NCBI RefSeq assembly: GCF_965205175.1
Contig: NZ_OZ242038.1
Location: 1,736,001-1,800,000, forward strand
Direction of reading: 5' to 3'
Length of the DNA: 64,000 nt
From: Poriferisodalis sp965205175
GTDB lineage: Bacteria > Actinomycetota > Acidimicrobiia > Acidimicrobiales > Poriferisodalaceae
Of this stretch, positions 36,532-44,771 are shown piece after piece. The notes under the pieces are model-generated. The model saw only the letters and a program-made list of their open reading frames with translations. It was not told the origin of the DNA and made no database searches. Position numbers and translations under genes: made by a program. How positions within the stretch are numbered: position 1 is the stretch's first letter; every line of letters begins with the position of its first letter.

Positions 36532-37371
36532 ATGGGACGTCACGCCATCAAGACGCCGCCGCACCACGGCACCTGGCCGGAGTACTTGGCCATCTGGCAG
36601 GCCGCCGATGAGATCGAGGTCTTCGAGTCTGCGTGGAACTGGGACCACTTCTACCCGCTGGCGCCGCCCTACGACGGACCGAACCTTGAGGGCTGGACGA
36701 TGCTGGCAGCGTTGGCTCAGGCGACCAAGCGGGTGCGCCTCGGCGCCATGGTCAACGGCATGCATCACCGCCACCCGGCAGTGACGGCCAACATGGCAGC
36801 GACGCTGGACCACATCTCAGGAGGCCGCTTCGAGCTAGGCATGGGCGCCGGCTGGAACTTCATGGAGAGCGACGCCTACGGCATCGAGCTGGGGCCGCTG
36901 CGTGACCGCTCCGACCGGCTCGAAGAAGGCATGGAGGTGATCGTCCGGCTGCTGACCGAGCGCTCGGTTACCCACTCCGGGCGCTTCTACCAGCTCACCG
37001 ACGCCTGGTGCGAGCCCAAGCCGCTGCAGGAGCGCATCCCCGTCGTCATCGGCGGCCAGGGTCGCCTGCGGACGCTGCACACTGCGGCCAAGTACGCCGA
37101 TCAATGGGACATGACGTTCCCCGCAGACGTGGCTGCGTGGCGCGAGCTCGACGAGGTGCTGCGGGCGCACTGCGAGCGGGCGGGGCGCGACCAGTCCGCC
37201 ATTGCCCGCTCGGTCCATCTCGGCTTCGAGACCGACGGCGACCTTCGGGCGGCAGTTGCCGGAGCGCAGGAGTTCTTCGACGCTGGCGTCGACGTCGTCG
37301 TGTGGTCCTGGCGCGGCGAGCTGGACCCGGCTCACCTTGAAGCGCTGGCCACCGCTATCGGCAAGGCATGA
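36532..37371 (+). CDS. LLM-class (probably F420-dependent) oxidoreductase
   Basis: 279 residues; a luciferase-like TIM barrel. 'FESAWNWDHFYPLAPPYDGPNLEGWTML', positions 31-58, with 'RVRLGAMVNGMHHRHPAV' and 'SGGRFELGMGAGWN' is typical of actinobacterial F420-dependent members, as is 'VIGGQGRLRTLHTAAKYADQW'. The substrate is unknown. Starts 10 bp after secG and may be co-transcribed. Second LLM protein of the window; the other (47008) is of the longer flavin-monooxygenase type. Confidence 0.82.
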   Translation: MGRHAIKTPPHHGTWPEYLAIWQAADEIEVFESAWNWDHFYPLAPPYDGPNLEGWTMLAALAQATKRVRLGAMVNGMHHRHPAVTANMAATLDHISGGRFELGMGAGWNFMESDAYGIELGPLRDRSDRLEEGMEVIVRLLTERSVTHSGRFYQLTDAWCEPKPLQERIPVVIGGQGRLRTLHTAAKYADQWDMTFPADVAAWRELDEVLRAHCERAGRDQSAIARSVHLGFETDGDLRAAVAGAQEFFDAGVDVVVWSWRGELDPAHLEALATAIGKA

Positions 37372-37466
37372 GCTTCACCTGCGCTGCCGGCTGAGCTGTT
37401 TCGAGCAGCGCCGCTATGCTGACGTGCCCCCCATGGGCTGCTCGGCGGCCGGTGGTCAGGGTTCCT

Positions 37467-37551
37467 GTCGGAGTGGCGGAATAAGGCAGACGCGCTAGAT
37501 TAAGGATCTAGTGCCCGCAAGGGCGTGGGGGTTCAATTCCCCCCTCCGACA
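37467..37551 (+). tRNA. tRNA-Leu with AAG anticodon
   Basis: Acceptor GTCGGAG (37467-37473) / CTCCGAC (37544-37550), T-arm GGGGGTTCAATTCCCCC, long variable arm, and anticodon stem CTAGA/TCTAG closing the loop TTAAGGA, so the anticodon is AAG at 37502-37504. It aligns base for base with the loop of bacterial tRNA-Leu(GAG) (TTGAGGT), with A in place of G at position 34. CCA is not encoded. The accessory patch 37.6-39.9 kb begins right after it. Confidence 0.9.
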
Positions 37552-37609
37552 CGTTCGCCGGCGGTCGTGCCTCCGGCATCGGTGCATTCGCGAAAGAAAC
37601 GTGGGGCTC

Positions 37610-37810
37610 TCAGCAGTCGGCCATGGCCTCGAGAGCCGCGCAGATCTGTTGGCGTCCGTGGACCGCGAGCCGGCCCAGTCTGGTCGCGAGGACGGACTTC
37701 GGCACGGCGGCAAGGCTGTCGAATGCGGCGAGACCGTCGTGATCGATCCCTTCGTCGGCGCCGACTCGTTCCGCGACTACCGCCTGCAGCGACGCGGCGA
37801 AGCTTGCGGA
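37610..37810 (-). pseudogene. Fragment resembling the C-terminus of a MazF/PemK-type toxin
   Basis: The last ~65 codons before the TGA at 37610 read as a protein tail, 'AAFDSLAAVPKSVLATRLGRL' then 'QICAALEAMADC', similar in pattern to PemK/MazF C-termini (a Val-x-Leu-x3-RLG-x-L block, then a helix ending in ALxxxxxC). The N-terminal half in this frame does not look like MazF, and the best coding stretch upstream is in a different frame, so this is a frameshifted or truncated remnant. Assignment is tentative. Confidence 0.33.
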
Positions 37811-37955
37811 GCAAACCGCACACCGATGTCCAACTGATCGCCGGAGACCTGGACGTGGGGAAGCGGTAGCGGGTCCTGCCCCGCGGAGCCTTCCACCTCG
37901 GCGCCTAGGACTAGCTGCGCGGGACTTGCCGAACATGCATGCCCACATACCTAGG

Positions 37956-37982
37956 TTACTGATGGTACTTTACTGATGGTAC
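37956..37982. repeat. 13-bp direct repeat upstream of the DUF1330 gene
   Basis: TTACTGATGGTAC at 37956-37968 and 37970-37982, one base apart, 28 nt before the ATG at 38010. Either a paired operator or a slippage duplication like the others in the window. Confidence 0.75.
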
Positions 37983-38009
37983 CCGCGCTAACGACAGGAT
38001 GGTGAACTG

Positions 38010-38432
38010 ATGGAAGTTGTCAACGAGGTCATGCCGACGAGCCAGGCGCGTATCGACGAGATGATGCAGCCAGGCCCCGACGGACCGATCTACATGGTGA
38101 ATCTTCTGAAATTCAAGGACAAGGCGGAGTACGAAGACGGGCGCGAGACTGATCTGACCGGGTTCGAGGCCTATCAGCGGTACGGGCGGGCAGTTTCGAG
38201 GCTCATCGGCGAGTACGGCGGCGAAGTCCAGTTCGCGGCGAGAGTGACCTTCCTGTCGCTCGGACAGGTGGAGGAACTGTGGGACGAGATTGCAATCGCC
38301 AAGTATCCGAACCGGGCGGCGCTGCTGGCAATGTCATCGTCGCCTGAGTGGCAAGAAGCCGCAGTGCACCGCACAGCAGGGCTGGCCGGTCAGCTCAACA
38401 TCGAGACGACCGCACTGTTCGTCCGGGAGTGA
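38010..38432 (+). CDS. DUF1330 domain protein
   Basis: 140 residues. 'YMVNLLKFKDKAEYEDGRE' near residue 30, 'FEAYQRYGRAV' and 'IAIAKYPNRAALLAMSSSPEW' followed by 'HRTAGLAG' match the DUF1330/ferredoxin-like dimeric alpha-beta barrel group. No catalytic function is established for the family. It stands alone between a decayed toxin fragment and an orphan gene on the opposite strand. The tandem repeat upstream may contain its regulatory site. Confidence 0.8.
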   Translation: MEVVNEVMPTSQARIDEMMQPGPDGPIYMVNLLKFKDKAEYEDGRETDLTGFEAYQRYGRAVSRLIGEYGGEVQFAARVTFLSLGQVEELWDEIAIAKYPNRAALLAMSSSPEWQEAAVHRTAGLAGQLNIETTALFVRE

Positions 38433-38621
38433 GCACGAGGCGATAGTTGACGCGTCGTACTTGTTCATCGCGCACGCCTAGGCTGTAGTAGGGCACCTAC
38501 GCGCCCGCATCGGCGTGATGTCGAACGGCGAGCTTGTCGAAGGAGGACCTGCGCCGCGCAAGCCCACCGTTATACGCAGCGTCTGCTGGCGGCGGTTCCC
38601 GTCATACTCATTTCGCGTCAA

Positions 38622-39161
38622 TCAGATGCGCCTAATCGGCACCACAGTTAACCTGATGCCTGCCTCAGCAAGAGAAACATCAAGGCGGGTCAGCGTCACT
38701 TGGCTAAAACTATAGAGTTCGGCAGAGCTCACAAATTTTGATCGAGCCATGCCGAGCGTAACCGAGGGAAATCTATCGCGATACACATGAGCATACCTGC
38801 CTGCATCAGGTGTAGATTGACACAATTGCTGGTACAGTCTAACCATACGCCGCCTGAACCCAGTCAGCTTGTATGCAGCGGGAGTGCCGTTGTCGTGAAT
38901 TCTCTCGCGGGGCCAGTCGACCGCAATTCTCTCCTTTACTGGATTGTTGATGGCGGCCTTTAGCTTGGATGTCAATGCACCAATTGTGTCCGGTGCCGTG
39001 ACGAGAACAAATTGCCCCAGCGCCTTAAGTTCAGGTTTAGAAGGCTCGCCGAGGATGTTGGCGATTGTATCGAGATCCTTCACTATAGTTTCTGGCTCCT
39101 TGCCAAGCGGCACGCTCAATGTGTCAGCGGCATTGATCCGACACGGCTTGACCTTGGTCAT
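38622..39161 (-). CDS. Hypothetical protein, atypical base composition
   Basis: 179 residues, not recognised. The DNA is clearly less GC-rich than the surroundings, with many A/T third positions. The sequence is mixed alpha/beta with no signal peptide or membrane segment; the middle is rich in basic residues ('PRERIHDNG', 'GFRRRMVRLYQQL'). Convergent with the DUF1330 gene. Probably a recently acquired orphan in the tRNA-adjacent patch. About 190 bp on its 3' side and 160 bp on its 5' side hold nothing recognisable. Confidence 0.5.
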   Translation of the reverse strand: MTKVKPCRINAADTLSVPLGKEPETIVKDLDTIANILGEPSKPELKALGQFVLVTAPDTIGALTSKLKAAINNPVKERIAVDWPRERIHDNGTPAAYKLTGFRRRMVRLYQQLCQSTPDAGRYAHVYRDRFPSVTLGMARSKFVSSAELYSFSQVTLTRLDVSLAEAGIRLTVVPIRRI

Positions 39162-39319
39162 GGCCGGGTTGCCGCCGTCGGCGCTCTGAAGAAGGTCGCG
39201 GTATGACGCAGCGATGTAAGCACCGGTTCATCCATGACGGATTTGGTTCGCGAGCAGGTGGATGGCTTGGCGGATCGTTGTGGGGACCAAGCTCACGGCG
39301 ACTTGCGCGATCCGAGCGA

Positions 39320-39718
39320 CTAGACCGACTCGAGCCGGACGCTTGCACCCAGCGTGTGGACGAGGTGTGTGATGTCATGAGGGTCGGAGGTGAAGACTGA
39401 CGGAGACTCGAATCGGGCGAGCATGCTGGCAGTCAGCGCAACAGATGCATCGATGACATCGGCAGTCGCAGCCTGCCCGCACAGCAAGCCCGCAGCTCGA
39501 GCAGCCACGCCGTCGAGTGGGACCTCTTCGCAGTACCGCAGTGCTCGCGAAAGCAACGACTGGCGTGAGCCATCTCGCCAAGCTTGGGCTATGACGCCAG
39601 CAGGCACATAGACCGACCTGCCGGCATCGGCTGCGACTCGGAGCACTGCCCACATCTGACGGTCATTGCGATCGAGCGCAATGAGTGCACCTGTATCGAG
39701 GACGATCGCAGCAGTCAC
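39320..39718 (-). CDS. VapC-type PIN-domain ribonuclease toxin
   Basis: 132 residues from GTG 39718. PIN fold with the first acidic residue in 'IVLDTGALIALDRND', a central acidic region and 'ATADVIDASVALTA' carrying the later Asp residues, then 'VFTSDPHDITHL'. PIN toxins cleave tRNA or rRNA when released from their antitoxin. The start codon overlaps the antitoxin stop as GTGA, so the two are translationally coupled. Confidence 0.85.
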   Translation of the reverse strand: MTAAIVLDTGALIALDRNDRQMWAVLRVAADAGRSVYVPAGVIAQAWRDGSRQSLLSRALRYCEEVPLDGVAARAAGLLCGQAATADVIDASVALTASMLARFESPSVFTSDPHDITHLVHTLGASVRLESV

Positions 39719-39939
39719 TCCTCTGTGCGAGCGCGGGCGGCGGCAAGCTCGCCTTCGGAGAGGCGACCGTGCGTGGCTTCCCATTCAGCTAGGACATCAC
39801 GCAGCCCGCGGCTGGCCAGCCGACGACGAGCGGCATCGGTCATCCATGCGGAGACGTCTTGGGAGTCGGCTTGGGCGGCTTCGCGCACAGCTTCCGCCAG
39901 CTCAGCTTCGAGCGACACCGTCACATGTGCGGCAGCCAT
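39715..39939 (-). CDS. VapB-like ribbon-helix-helix antitoxin
   Basis: 74 residues from ATG 39939. The N-terminal 'HVTVSLEAELAEAVREAAQ' has the beta-strand plus helix pattern of CopG/RHH DNA-binding antitoxins; the C-terminal half is the acidic toxin-binding tail. Lies upstream of and overlaps the PIN toxin by 4 bp. Expected to repress its own promoter in the ~150 bp between it and the divergent copA gene. Confidence 0.72.
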   Translation of the reverse strand: MAAAHVTVSLEAELAEAVREAAQADSQDVSAWMTDAARRRLASRGLRDVLAEWEATHGRLSEGELAAARARTEE

Positions 39940-40079
39940 GACCAGAGCATACTCTCGTGTGCTTGGCAGGAATGGACAGCGGTGGGCAACCGAGGCCTGT
40001 GCAGAAAAAGCCCTCTGCAGACATAGCTGCGGTGGGCAAAGTGGTTGGCGCGAGACGCGGACATCGCTGCGCGGGCGCG

Positions 40080-40085
40080 TAGTGT
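40080..40085 (+). promoter_or_regulatory. Candidate -10 box of copA
   Basis: TAGTGT ends 3 nt before GTG 40089 and 6 nt before GTG 40092. The 6-nt spacing seen for other leaderless genes here favours 40092 as the real start. Confidence 0.35.
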
Positions 40086-40088
40086 GGG

Positions 40089-42446
40089 GTGGTGGGCGCT
40101 GTGACTGCCCGGTCCGAGTTCGCTGTCGGCGGCATGACGTGTGCTGCGTGCGCGAGCAGGATCCGCAGCCGTCTCGACGAGCTGGACGCCGTCGCGCAAG
40201 CGCAGGTGAACTTCGCCACGCGACGGGCCACCGTGGTTCACGACGGATCGCTCGACATGGCCGGTCTCGCGGCCGAGGTCGCCGCGCTGGGGTACTCGGC
40301 GGTTGCTGAAGGCGACGCCGAAGCTGCCGAGCGGCGCCGCCTTCGTGAACTCTCGGTCCGGCTGACAGTCGCCGCAGTGCTGACGTTGCCGGTCGTGGTG
40401 GTCTCGATGCTGTCGCCCTTGCAGTTCCGCGCCTGGCAGTGGCCGGCGGCGATGCTGGCGAGCGGCGTGATCGTGGGCGCGGGGTGGCCATTTCACCGGG
40501 CGGCTGGAGCGAATCTCCGGCAGCGCAGCGTGACGATGGACACGCTGGTGTCGTTGGGGTCCCTGTCGGCGTTGGCGTGGTCGGCGGCGGTCACGGTCGC
40601 GGGCGTCGGCGACGGTCACGTCTACTTCGAGACGGGTGCGGTGATCGTCACGCTGATCTTGCTGGGCAAGTGGCTGGAGCTTCGGGCTACCCGCCGCGCC
40701 GGCGACGCCATCCGGTCGCTCGCCGCTCTGGGTGCGCGCACCGCCCGCTTGGTCGACGGCCGCGAGATCCCGATTGCCGACCTGGCCATTGGGATGCGCT
40801 TCGTGGTGCGCCCCGGGGATAGGATCAGCACCGACGGCGTCGTCATTGACGGGCGATCCGCTGTCGATGCGTCGATGGTCACCGGCGAGGAAACGCCGGT
40901 CGAGGTCGGGCCCGGCGACGAGGTGATCGGCGCCACAGTCAACGCCCACGGCGTGCTCGTGGTGGAAGCGACCAGTGTCGGCGCCGACACGGTGCTGGCC
41001 CAGATCATCCGTCTGGTCAGTCAGGCCCAAGACGGCCGAGGCGAAGTGCAGCGGCTCGCCGATCGGGTGTCGGCGGTGTTCGTTCCCGTCGCGATGGCCG
41101 TCGCCATCGTGACGCTGGCGACGTGGCTGCTGCTTGGCGAAGCTGGCGGCGCAGCAGTGAGCGCTGCAGTCGCAGTGCTGATTGTTGCCTGCCCGTGCGC
41201 GCTCGGATTGGCGACACCGCTGGCGATCTTGGTGGGAACTGGGCGCGGTGCCCAGCTCGGCGTGATCATCAAGGGAGGAGACGTCCTCGAGGACACCCGG
41301 TCGATCGACGTCGTGCTGTTGGACAAGACCGGCACGGTCACCGAGGGCGCCATGACACTCGCCGATGTACGTGCAGGAACGCTCCCGTCCGCTGAGCGCG
41401 ACGAAGTGCATCGTCTGGCCGCAGCAGCCGAGACGCTGTCCAGCCATCCCATCGCTGTGGCCATCGCCGGATCGGTCGACAGACCGCCCGACGCTCGCGA
41501 CATCAAGTTCACTCCGGGCGTGGGCGTGACGGCCTCGGTAGGTGGCGTCGAGATACGTGTCGGCCGCCGCAGCCTGTTCCACGATGTCGCGGCATCGGTC
41601 GAAGCGCTCGCCGCAGACGCCGAGGCCTCAGGAGCAACCGCTGTGCTCGCCGGCCGCGGCGGCAGCGCCGAGATCGTGCTGGTGGTCGCCGACCGCGTCA
41701 GGCCGACGTCGGCTGCGGCGGTTGCAGCGTTGCAGGCGCAAGGGCTGCAGGTGACCTTGCTGACCGGCGACAACCGACGTACCGCCCACCGCGTAGCCGC
41801 CGAAGTCGGCATCGATTCGGCGATAGCGGAGGTCTACCCCGACGACAAAGCCGCAGCGGTGAAGGAACTGCAAGCCGCCGGCAAGCGAGTGGCGATGGTG
41901 GGAGACGGTCTCAACGACGCCCCTGCACTTGCCCAAGCCGACTTGGGCATCGCCGTCGGCACCGGCGCCGACGTGGCCGTCGAGGCGTCCGATCTCACGG
42001 TGGTCAGCGGCGACCTGCGGGGCGTGGTGGATGCGATCGGGCTGGCGCGTCGGACGCTCGCGACCATCAGGGGCAACCTGTTCTGGGCGTTCGTCTACAA
42101 CGCAGCAGCTATCCCGCTGGCGGCATTCGGCGTCTTGAACCCCATGGTGGCCGCCGGCGCTATGGGGGCGTCGTCGCTGTTCGTGGTCACCAACAGTCTT
42201 CGGCTGCGGCGGTTCCGCGGCAGCCGTCATCTGCCGGTACTGACCTCGCCTTCGCCACAGCCAGCATCCTGGACGTCGCGGCCCGAGCTCACCCTGGGCC
42301 GGACGTACACTGGCCACGGATCGCCCCCAGAACACCGCAGCGCCGAACCGGGCAGTTCAGCACAGGGAAGTCCGGTACGTGAGCGCCCGGTGCTTGACAG
42401 CCCAATACTCGACAGCCCAGTACCTAACAGCAAGGAGCAACAGTGA
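40089..42446 (+). CDS. copA: Copper-exporting P1B-type ATPase
   Basis: 785 residues. One N-terminal heavy-metal-binding domain with 'GGMTCAACASR' (14-24), eight predicted membrane helices, the actuator 'TGEETPVEVGPGDEV', the transmembrane CPC metal site in 'VACPCALGLATPLAI' (~367), the phosphorylation motif 'DKTGTVTEG' (~412), 'SSHPIA' (the HP locus) and 'VGDGLNDAPALAQADLG'. CPC with a GMTCAAC domain indicates Cu(I) export. The last ~65 residues are a low-complexity Ser/Pro tail partly made of 15-bp repeats, and its stop overlaps the katG start (GTGA). A TACACT box within that tail (42306-42311) may be a separate katG promoter. Confidence 0.93.
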   Translation: MVGAVTARSEFAVGGMTCAACASRIRSRLDELDAVAQAQVNFATRRATVVHDGSLDMAGLAAEVAALGYSAVAEGDAEAAERRRLRELSVRLTVAAVLTLPVVVVSMLSPLQFRAWQWPAAMLASGVIVGAGWPFHRAAGANLRQRSVTMDTLVSLGSLSALAWSAAVTVAGVGDGHVYFETGAVIVTLILLGKWLELRATRRAGDAIRSLAALGARTARLVDGREIPIADLAIGMRFVVRPGDRISTDGVVIDGRSAVDASMVTGEETPVEVGPGDEVIGATVNAHGVLVVEATSVGADTVLAQIIRLVSQAQDGRGEVQRLADRVSAVFVPVAMAVAIVTLATWLLLGEAGGAAVSAAVAVLIVACPCALGLATPLAILVGTGRGAQLGVIIKGGDVLEDTRSIDVVLLDKTGTVTEGAMTLADVRAGTLPSAERDEVHRLAAAAETLSSHPIAVAIAGSVDRPPDARDIKFTPGVGVTASVGGVEIRVGRRSLFHDVAASVEALAADAEASGATAVLAGRGGSAEIVLVVADRVRPTSAAAVAALQAQGLQVTLLTGDNRRTAHRVAAEVGIDSAIAEVYPDDKAAAVKELQAAGKRVAMVGDGLNDAPALAQADLGIAVGTGADVAVEASDLTVVSGDLRGVVDAIGLARRTLATIRGNLFWAFVYNAAAIPLAAFGVLNPMVAAGAMGASSLFVVTNSLRLRRFRGSRHLPVLTSPSPQPASWTSRPELTLGRTYTGHGSPPEHRSAEPGSSAQGSPVRERPVLDSPILDSPVPNSKEQQ
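42371..42430. repeat. Four 15-bp repeats at the copA-katG junction
   Basis: Units at 42371-42385, 42386-42400, 42401-42415 and 42416-42430; the last three follow CCCAGTACTCGACAG. They encode the end of the CopA tail (VLDSP-ILDSP-VPNSK) and stop 12 nt before the katG start codon. Confidence 0.85.
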
Positions 42447-44656
42447 GCGACGACAGCACCTCCACCACGACACCTTCGGGCGGAAGCTGCCCGGTACTGC
42501 ACGAGCAGGCTTACATGGGCTCGCTGGCCAACCAGCGCTGGTGGCCCGAGCAGCTCAACCTTCGCCCGCTGGGCAAGAACTCCCCGTTGATCGATCCCAA
42601 CGGCGAGAGGTTCGACTACGCCGCGGCATTCGAGAACCTCGAACTCGCAGCCGTCAAGGCCGACCTCGCAGCGGTGATGACAACTTCGCAGGACTGGTGG
42701 CCGGCCGACTTCGGCCACTACGGCCCGCTGATCATCCGCATGACGTGGCACAGCGCCGGCACCTACCGCGTCCACGACGGGCGTGGCGGAGGCGGCTCGG
42801 GCACGCATCGGTTCGCACCGCTCAACAGCTGGCCCGACAACGCCAACCTGGACAAGGCCCGCCGGCTGCTGTGGCCGGTCAAGCAGAAGTACGGCAACAA
42901 GATCTCCTGGGCCGATCTGATGATCCTGGCCGGCAACGTCGCGCTGGAGTCCATGGGCTTCGAGACGTTCGGCTTCGGAGGCGGCCGCGTGGACGTCTGG
43001 GAACCCGAGGAGGACATCTACTGGGGTCCCGAGACGGTCTGGCTCGACGACCAGCGCTACAGCGGGGAGCGCGACCTGGCCAATCCGCTCGGCGCTGTGC
43101 AGATGGGCCTCATCTACGTCAACCCCGAAGGACCCAACGGCACGCCGGACCCGCTGGCCGCAGCCCGAGACATCCGCGAGACCTTCGCGCGCATGGCCAT
43201 GAACGACGAGGAGACGGTCGCGCTGATCGCAGGCGGCCACACCTTCGGCAAGACCCACGGCGCCGCCGACGGCGACGTGCATGTCGGCCCCGAGCCCGAA
43301 GGCGCCGCCCTGGAGGAGCAAGGCTTCGGCTGGACGAGCACGTTCGGCAGCGGCAAGGCGGGCGATGCGATCACCAGCGGCCTCGAAGGCACGTGGACGC
43401 CCACGCCCGTGTCGTGGGACAACACGTTCTTCGAGGTGTTGTTCGGCTACGAGTGGGAGCTGACCCGCAGCCCGGCGGGCGCGCACCAGTGGGTGCCGAC
43501 CGATCCCGCCGCGGCCGGCACCGTGCCCGACGCACACGATCCGTCGAAGCGTCACGCTCCGGTGATGCTCACCACCGACTTGTCGCTGCGGATGGATCCG
43601 ATCTACGAGCCGATCTCGCGGCGCTTCCTGGAGCATCCCGACGAGTTCGCGGACGCGTTCGCCCGAGCCTGGTTCAAGCTCACCCATCGCGACATGGGCC
43701 CGGTGGCGCGCTACCTCGGCCCGGAAGTCCCCGATGAGGAGCTCATCTGGCAGGACCCGGTGCCTGCCGTCGACCACGACTTGGTGGACGACGACGATGT
43801 CGCGGCGCTGAAATCCACGATCCTCGACGCGGGCCTGTCCGTCCCCGAACTGGTGAAGGCGGCATGGGCATCGGCGTCCACGTTCCGCGACAGCGATCTA
43901 CGCGGCGGTGCCAACGGCGCCCGCATCCGGCTGGCGCCGCAGAACGGCTGGGAAGTCAACGACCCAGCCGAGCTGGCGAACGTGCTCGCCGTGCTCGGGG
44001 GCATCCAAGCGGCGTTCAACGACGCGCACGACGGTGCGAAGCGAGTGTCCTTGGCCGACCTGATCGTTCTCGGCGGGTGCGCTGCTGTCGAGCAGGCAGC
44101 CCGCGCCGGAGGACACCAGGTGACGGTGCCGTTCTCGCCTGGCCGCACCGATGCCACACCAGACCAGACCGACGCTGATTCGTTCGCCGTGCTCGAGCCC
44201 ACCGCCGACGGCTTCCGCAACTACTGGCGGCCTGCCGACAAGCGTCGGCCGGAGGTGATGCTGATCGACCGGTCGAGCCTGCTGTCGCTGACCGCGCCGG
44301 AGATGACGGTGCTGGTCGGCGGCATGCGGGTGCTCGGCGCCAACACGGGAGGCTCGTCGATGGGAGTGCTGACCGACCGTGTCGGTGTGCTCACCAACGA
44401 CTACTTCGTGAATCTGCTCGACATGAGCACGCAGTGGCAGGCCGCGGACGCCGAGCATGTCTACGACGGCTGCGACCGCGTCTCGGGCGCGCTCAAGTGG
44501 ACGGCCAGCGCGGTCGACCTGGTGTTCGGTGCGAACTCGCAGCTGCGAGCGATTGCGGAGGTCTACGGCTGCGACGACGCCGAGGCCAAGTTCGTGGACG
44601 ACTTCGTGTCAGCCTGGGCCAAAGTGATGGACCTCGACCGCTTCGATCTGCGATAG
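42443..44656 (+). CDS. katG: Catalase-peroxidase
   Basis: 737 residues from GTG 42443. A bifunctional haem enzyme that removes hydrogen peroxide. Distal Arg-Trp-His in 'IRMTWHSAGTYR' (W102, H103), the proximal haem His in 'LIAGGHTFGKTHGAA', and the residues of the Met-Tyr-Trp cross-link needed for catalase activity: W102, Y225 in 'LIYVNPEGPNG' and M251 in 'ARMAMNDEET', spaced as in M. tuberculosis KatG. The degenerate second peroxidase domain is complete. No furA lies upstream; instead the gene is coupled to copA. Confidence 0.97.
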   Translation: MSDDSTSTTTPSGGSCPVLHEQAYMGSLANQRWWPEQLNLRPLGKNSPLIDPNGERFDYAAAFENLELAAVKADLAAVMTTSQDWWPADFGHYGPLIIRMTWHSAGTYRVHDGRGGGGSGTHRFAPLNSWPDNANLDKARRLLWPVKQKYGNKISWADLMILAGNVALESMGFETFGFGGGRVDVWEPEEDIYWGPETVWLDDQRYSGERDLANPLGAVQMGLIYVNPEGPNGTPDPLAAARDIRETFARMAMNDEETVALIAGGHTFGKTHGAADGDVHVGPEPEGAALEEQGFGWTSTFGSGKAGDAITSGLEGTWTPTPVSWDNTFFEVLFGYEWELTRSPAGAHQWVPTDPAAAGTVPDAHDPSKRHAPVMLTTDLSLRMDPIYEPISRRFLEHPDEFADAFARAWFKLTHRDMGPVARYLGPEVPDEELIWQDPVPAVDHDLVDDDDVAALKSTILDAGLSVPELVKAAWASASTFRDSDLRGGANGARIRLAPQNGWEVNDPAELANVLAVLGGIQAAFNDAHDGAKRVSLADLIVLGGCAAVEQAARAGGHQVTVPFSPGRTDATPDQTDADSFAVLEPTADGFRNYWRPADKRRPEVMLIDRSSLLSLTAPEMTVLVGGMRVLGANTGGSSMGVLTDRVGVLTNDYFVNLLDMSTQWQAADAEHVYDGCDRVSGALKWTASAVDLVFGANSQLRAIAEVYGCDDAEAKFVDDFVSAWAKVMDLDRFDLR

Positions 44657-44666
44657 CCCATTCTGC

Positions 44667-44693
44667 AGCCGATGCAGGCTTAAGCCGATGCAG
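44667..44693. repeat. 11-bp direct repeat after katG
   Basis: AGCCGATGCAG at 44667-44677 and 44683-44693. It lies between the katG stop and a small hairpin. Confidence 0.7.
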
Positions 44694-44697
44694 TCCG

Positions 44698-44712
44698 AGA
44701 CCGATTCGGTCT
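44698..44712 (+). terminator. Small hairpin downstream of katG
   Basis: AGACCG-ATT-CGGTCT, a 6-bp perfect stem with a 3-nt loop, 42 bp after the katG stop. Weak as a terminator (no U-tract) but the only stem in this gap. Confidence 0.3.
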
Positions 44713-44759
44713 GACGCCGACGTGACGTGCCTCCAAGGGTGGCACGAACTCACTGAGAC

Positions 44760-44765
44760 TACGTT
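44760..44765 (+). promoter_or_regulatory. -10 box of the molybdenum hydroxylase gene
   Basis: TACGTT ends 6 nt before ATG 44772 with no Shine-Dalgarno between, the leaderless spacing seen elsewhere in the window. Confidence 0.4.
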
Positions 44766-44771
44766 GCGGCC

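Larger units (their letters stand above)
37552..38009. other. 458-bp stretch after tRNA-Leu without an intact gene
   Basis: It holds a degraded toxin-like coding stretch on the minus strand (37610-37810), a second coding-like fragment in another minus frame just upstream of it (about 37800-37920, reading 'GAEVEGSAGQDPLPLPHVQV'), and the 13-bp direct repeat before the DUF1330 gene. No intact reading frame with supportable homology is seen. Confidence 0.5.

Noticed and set aside
37467..37551. Reading the tRNA anticodon as TAA
   Set aside because: That would need a shifted loop; the perfect CTAGA/TCTAG stem and alignment to tRNA-Leu(GAG) fix the anticodon as AAG.
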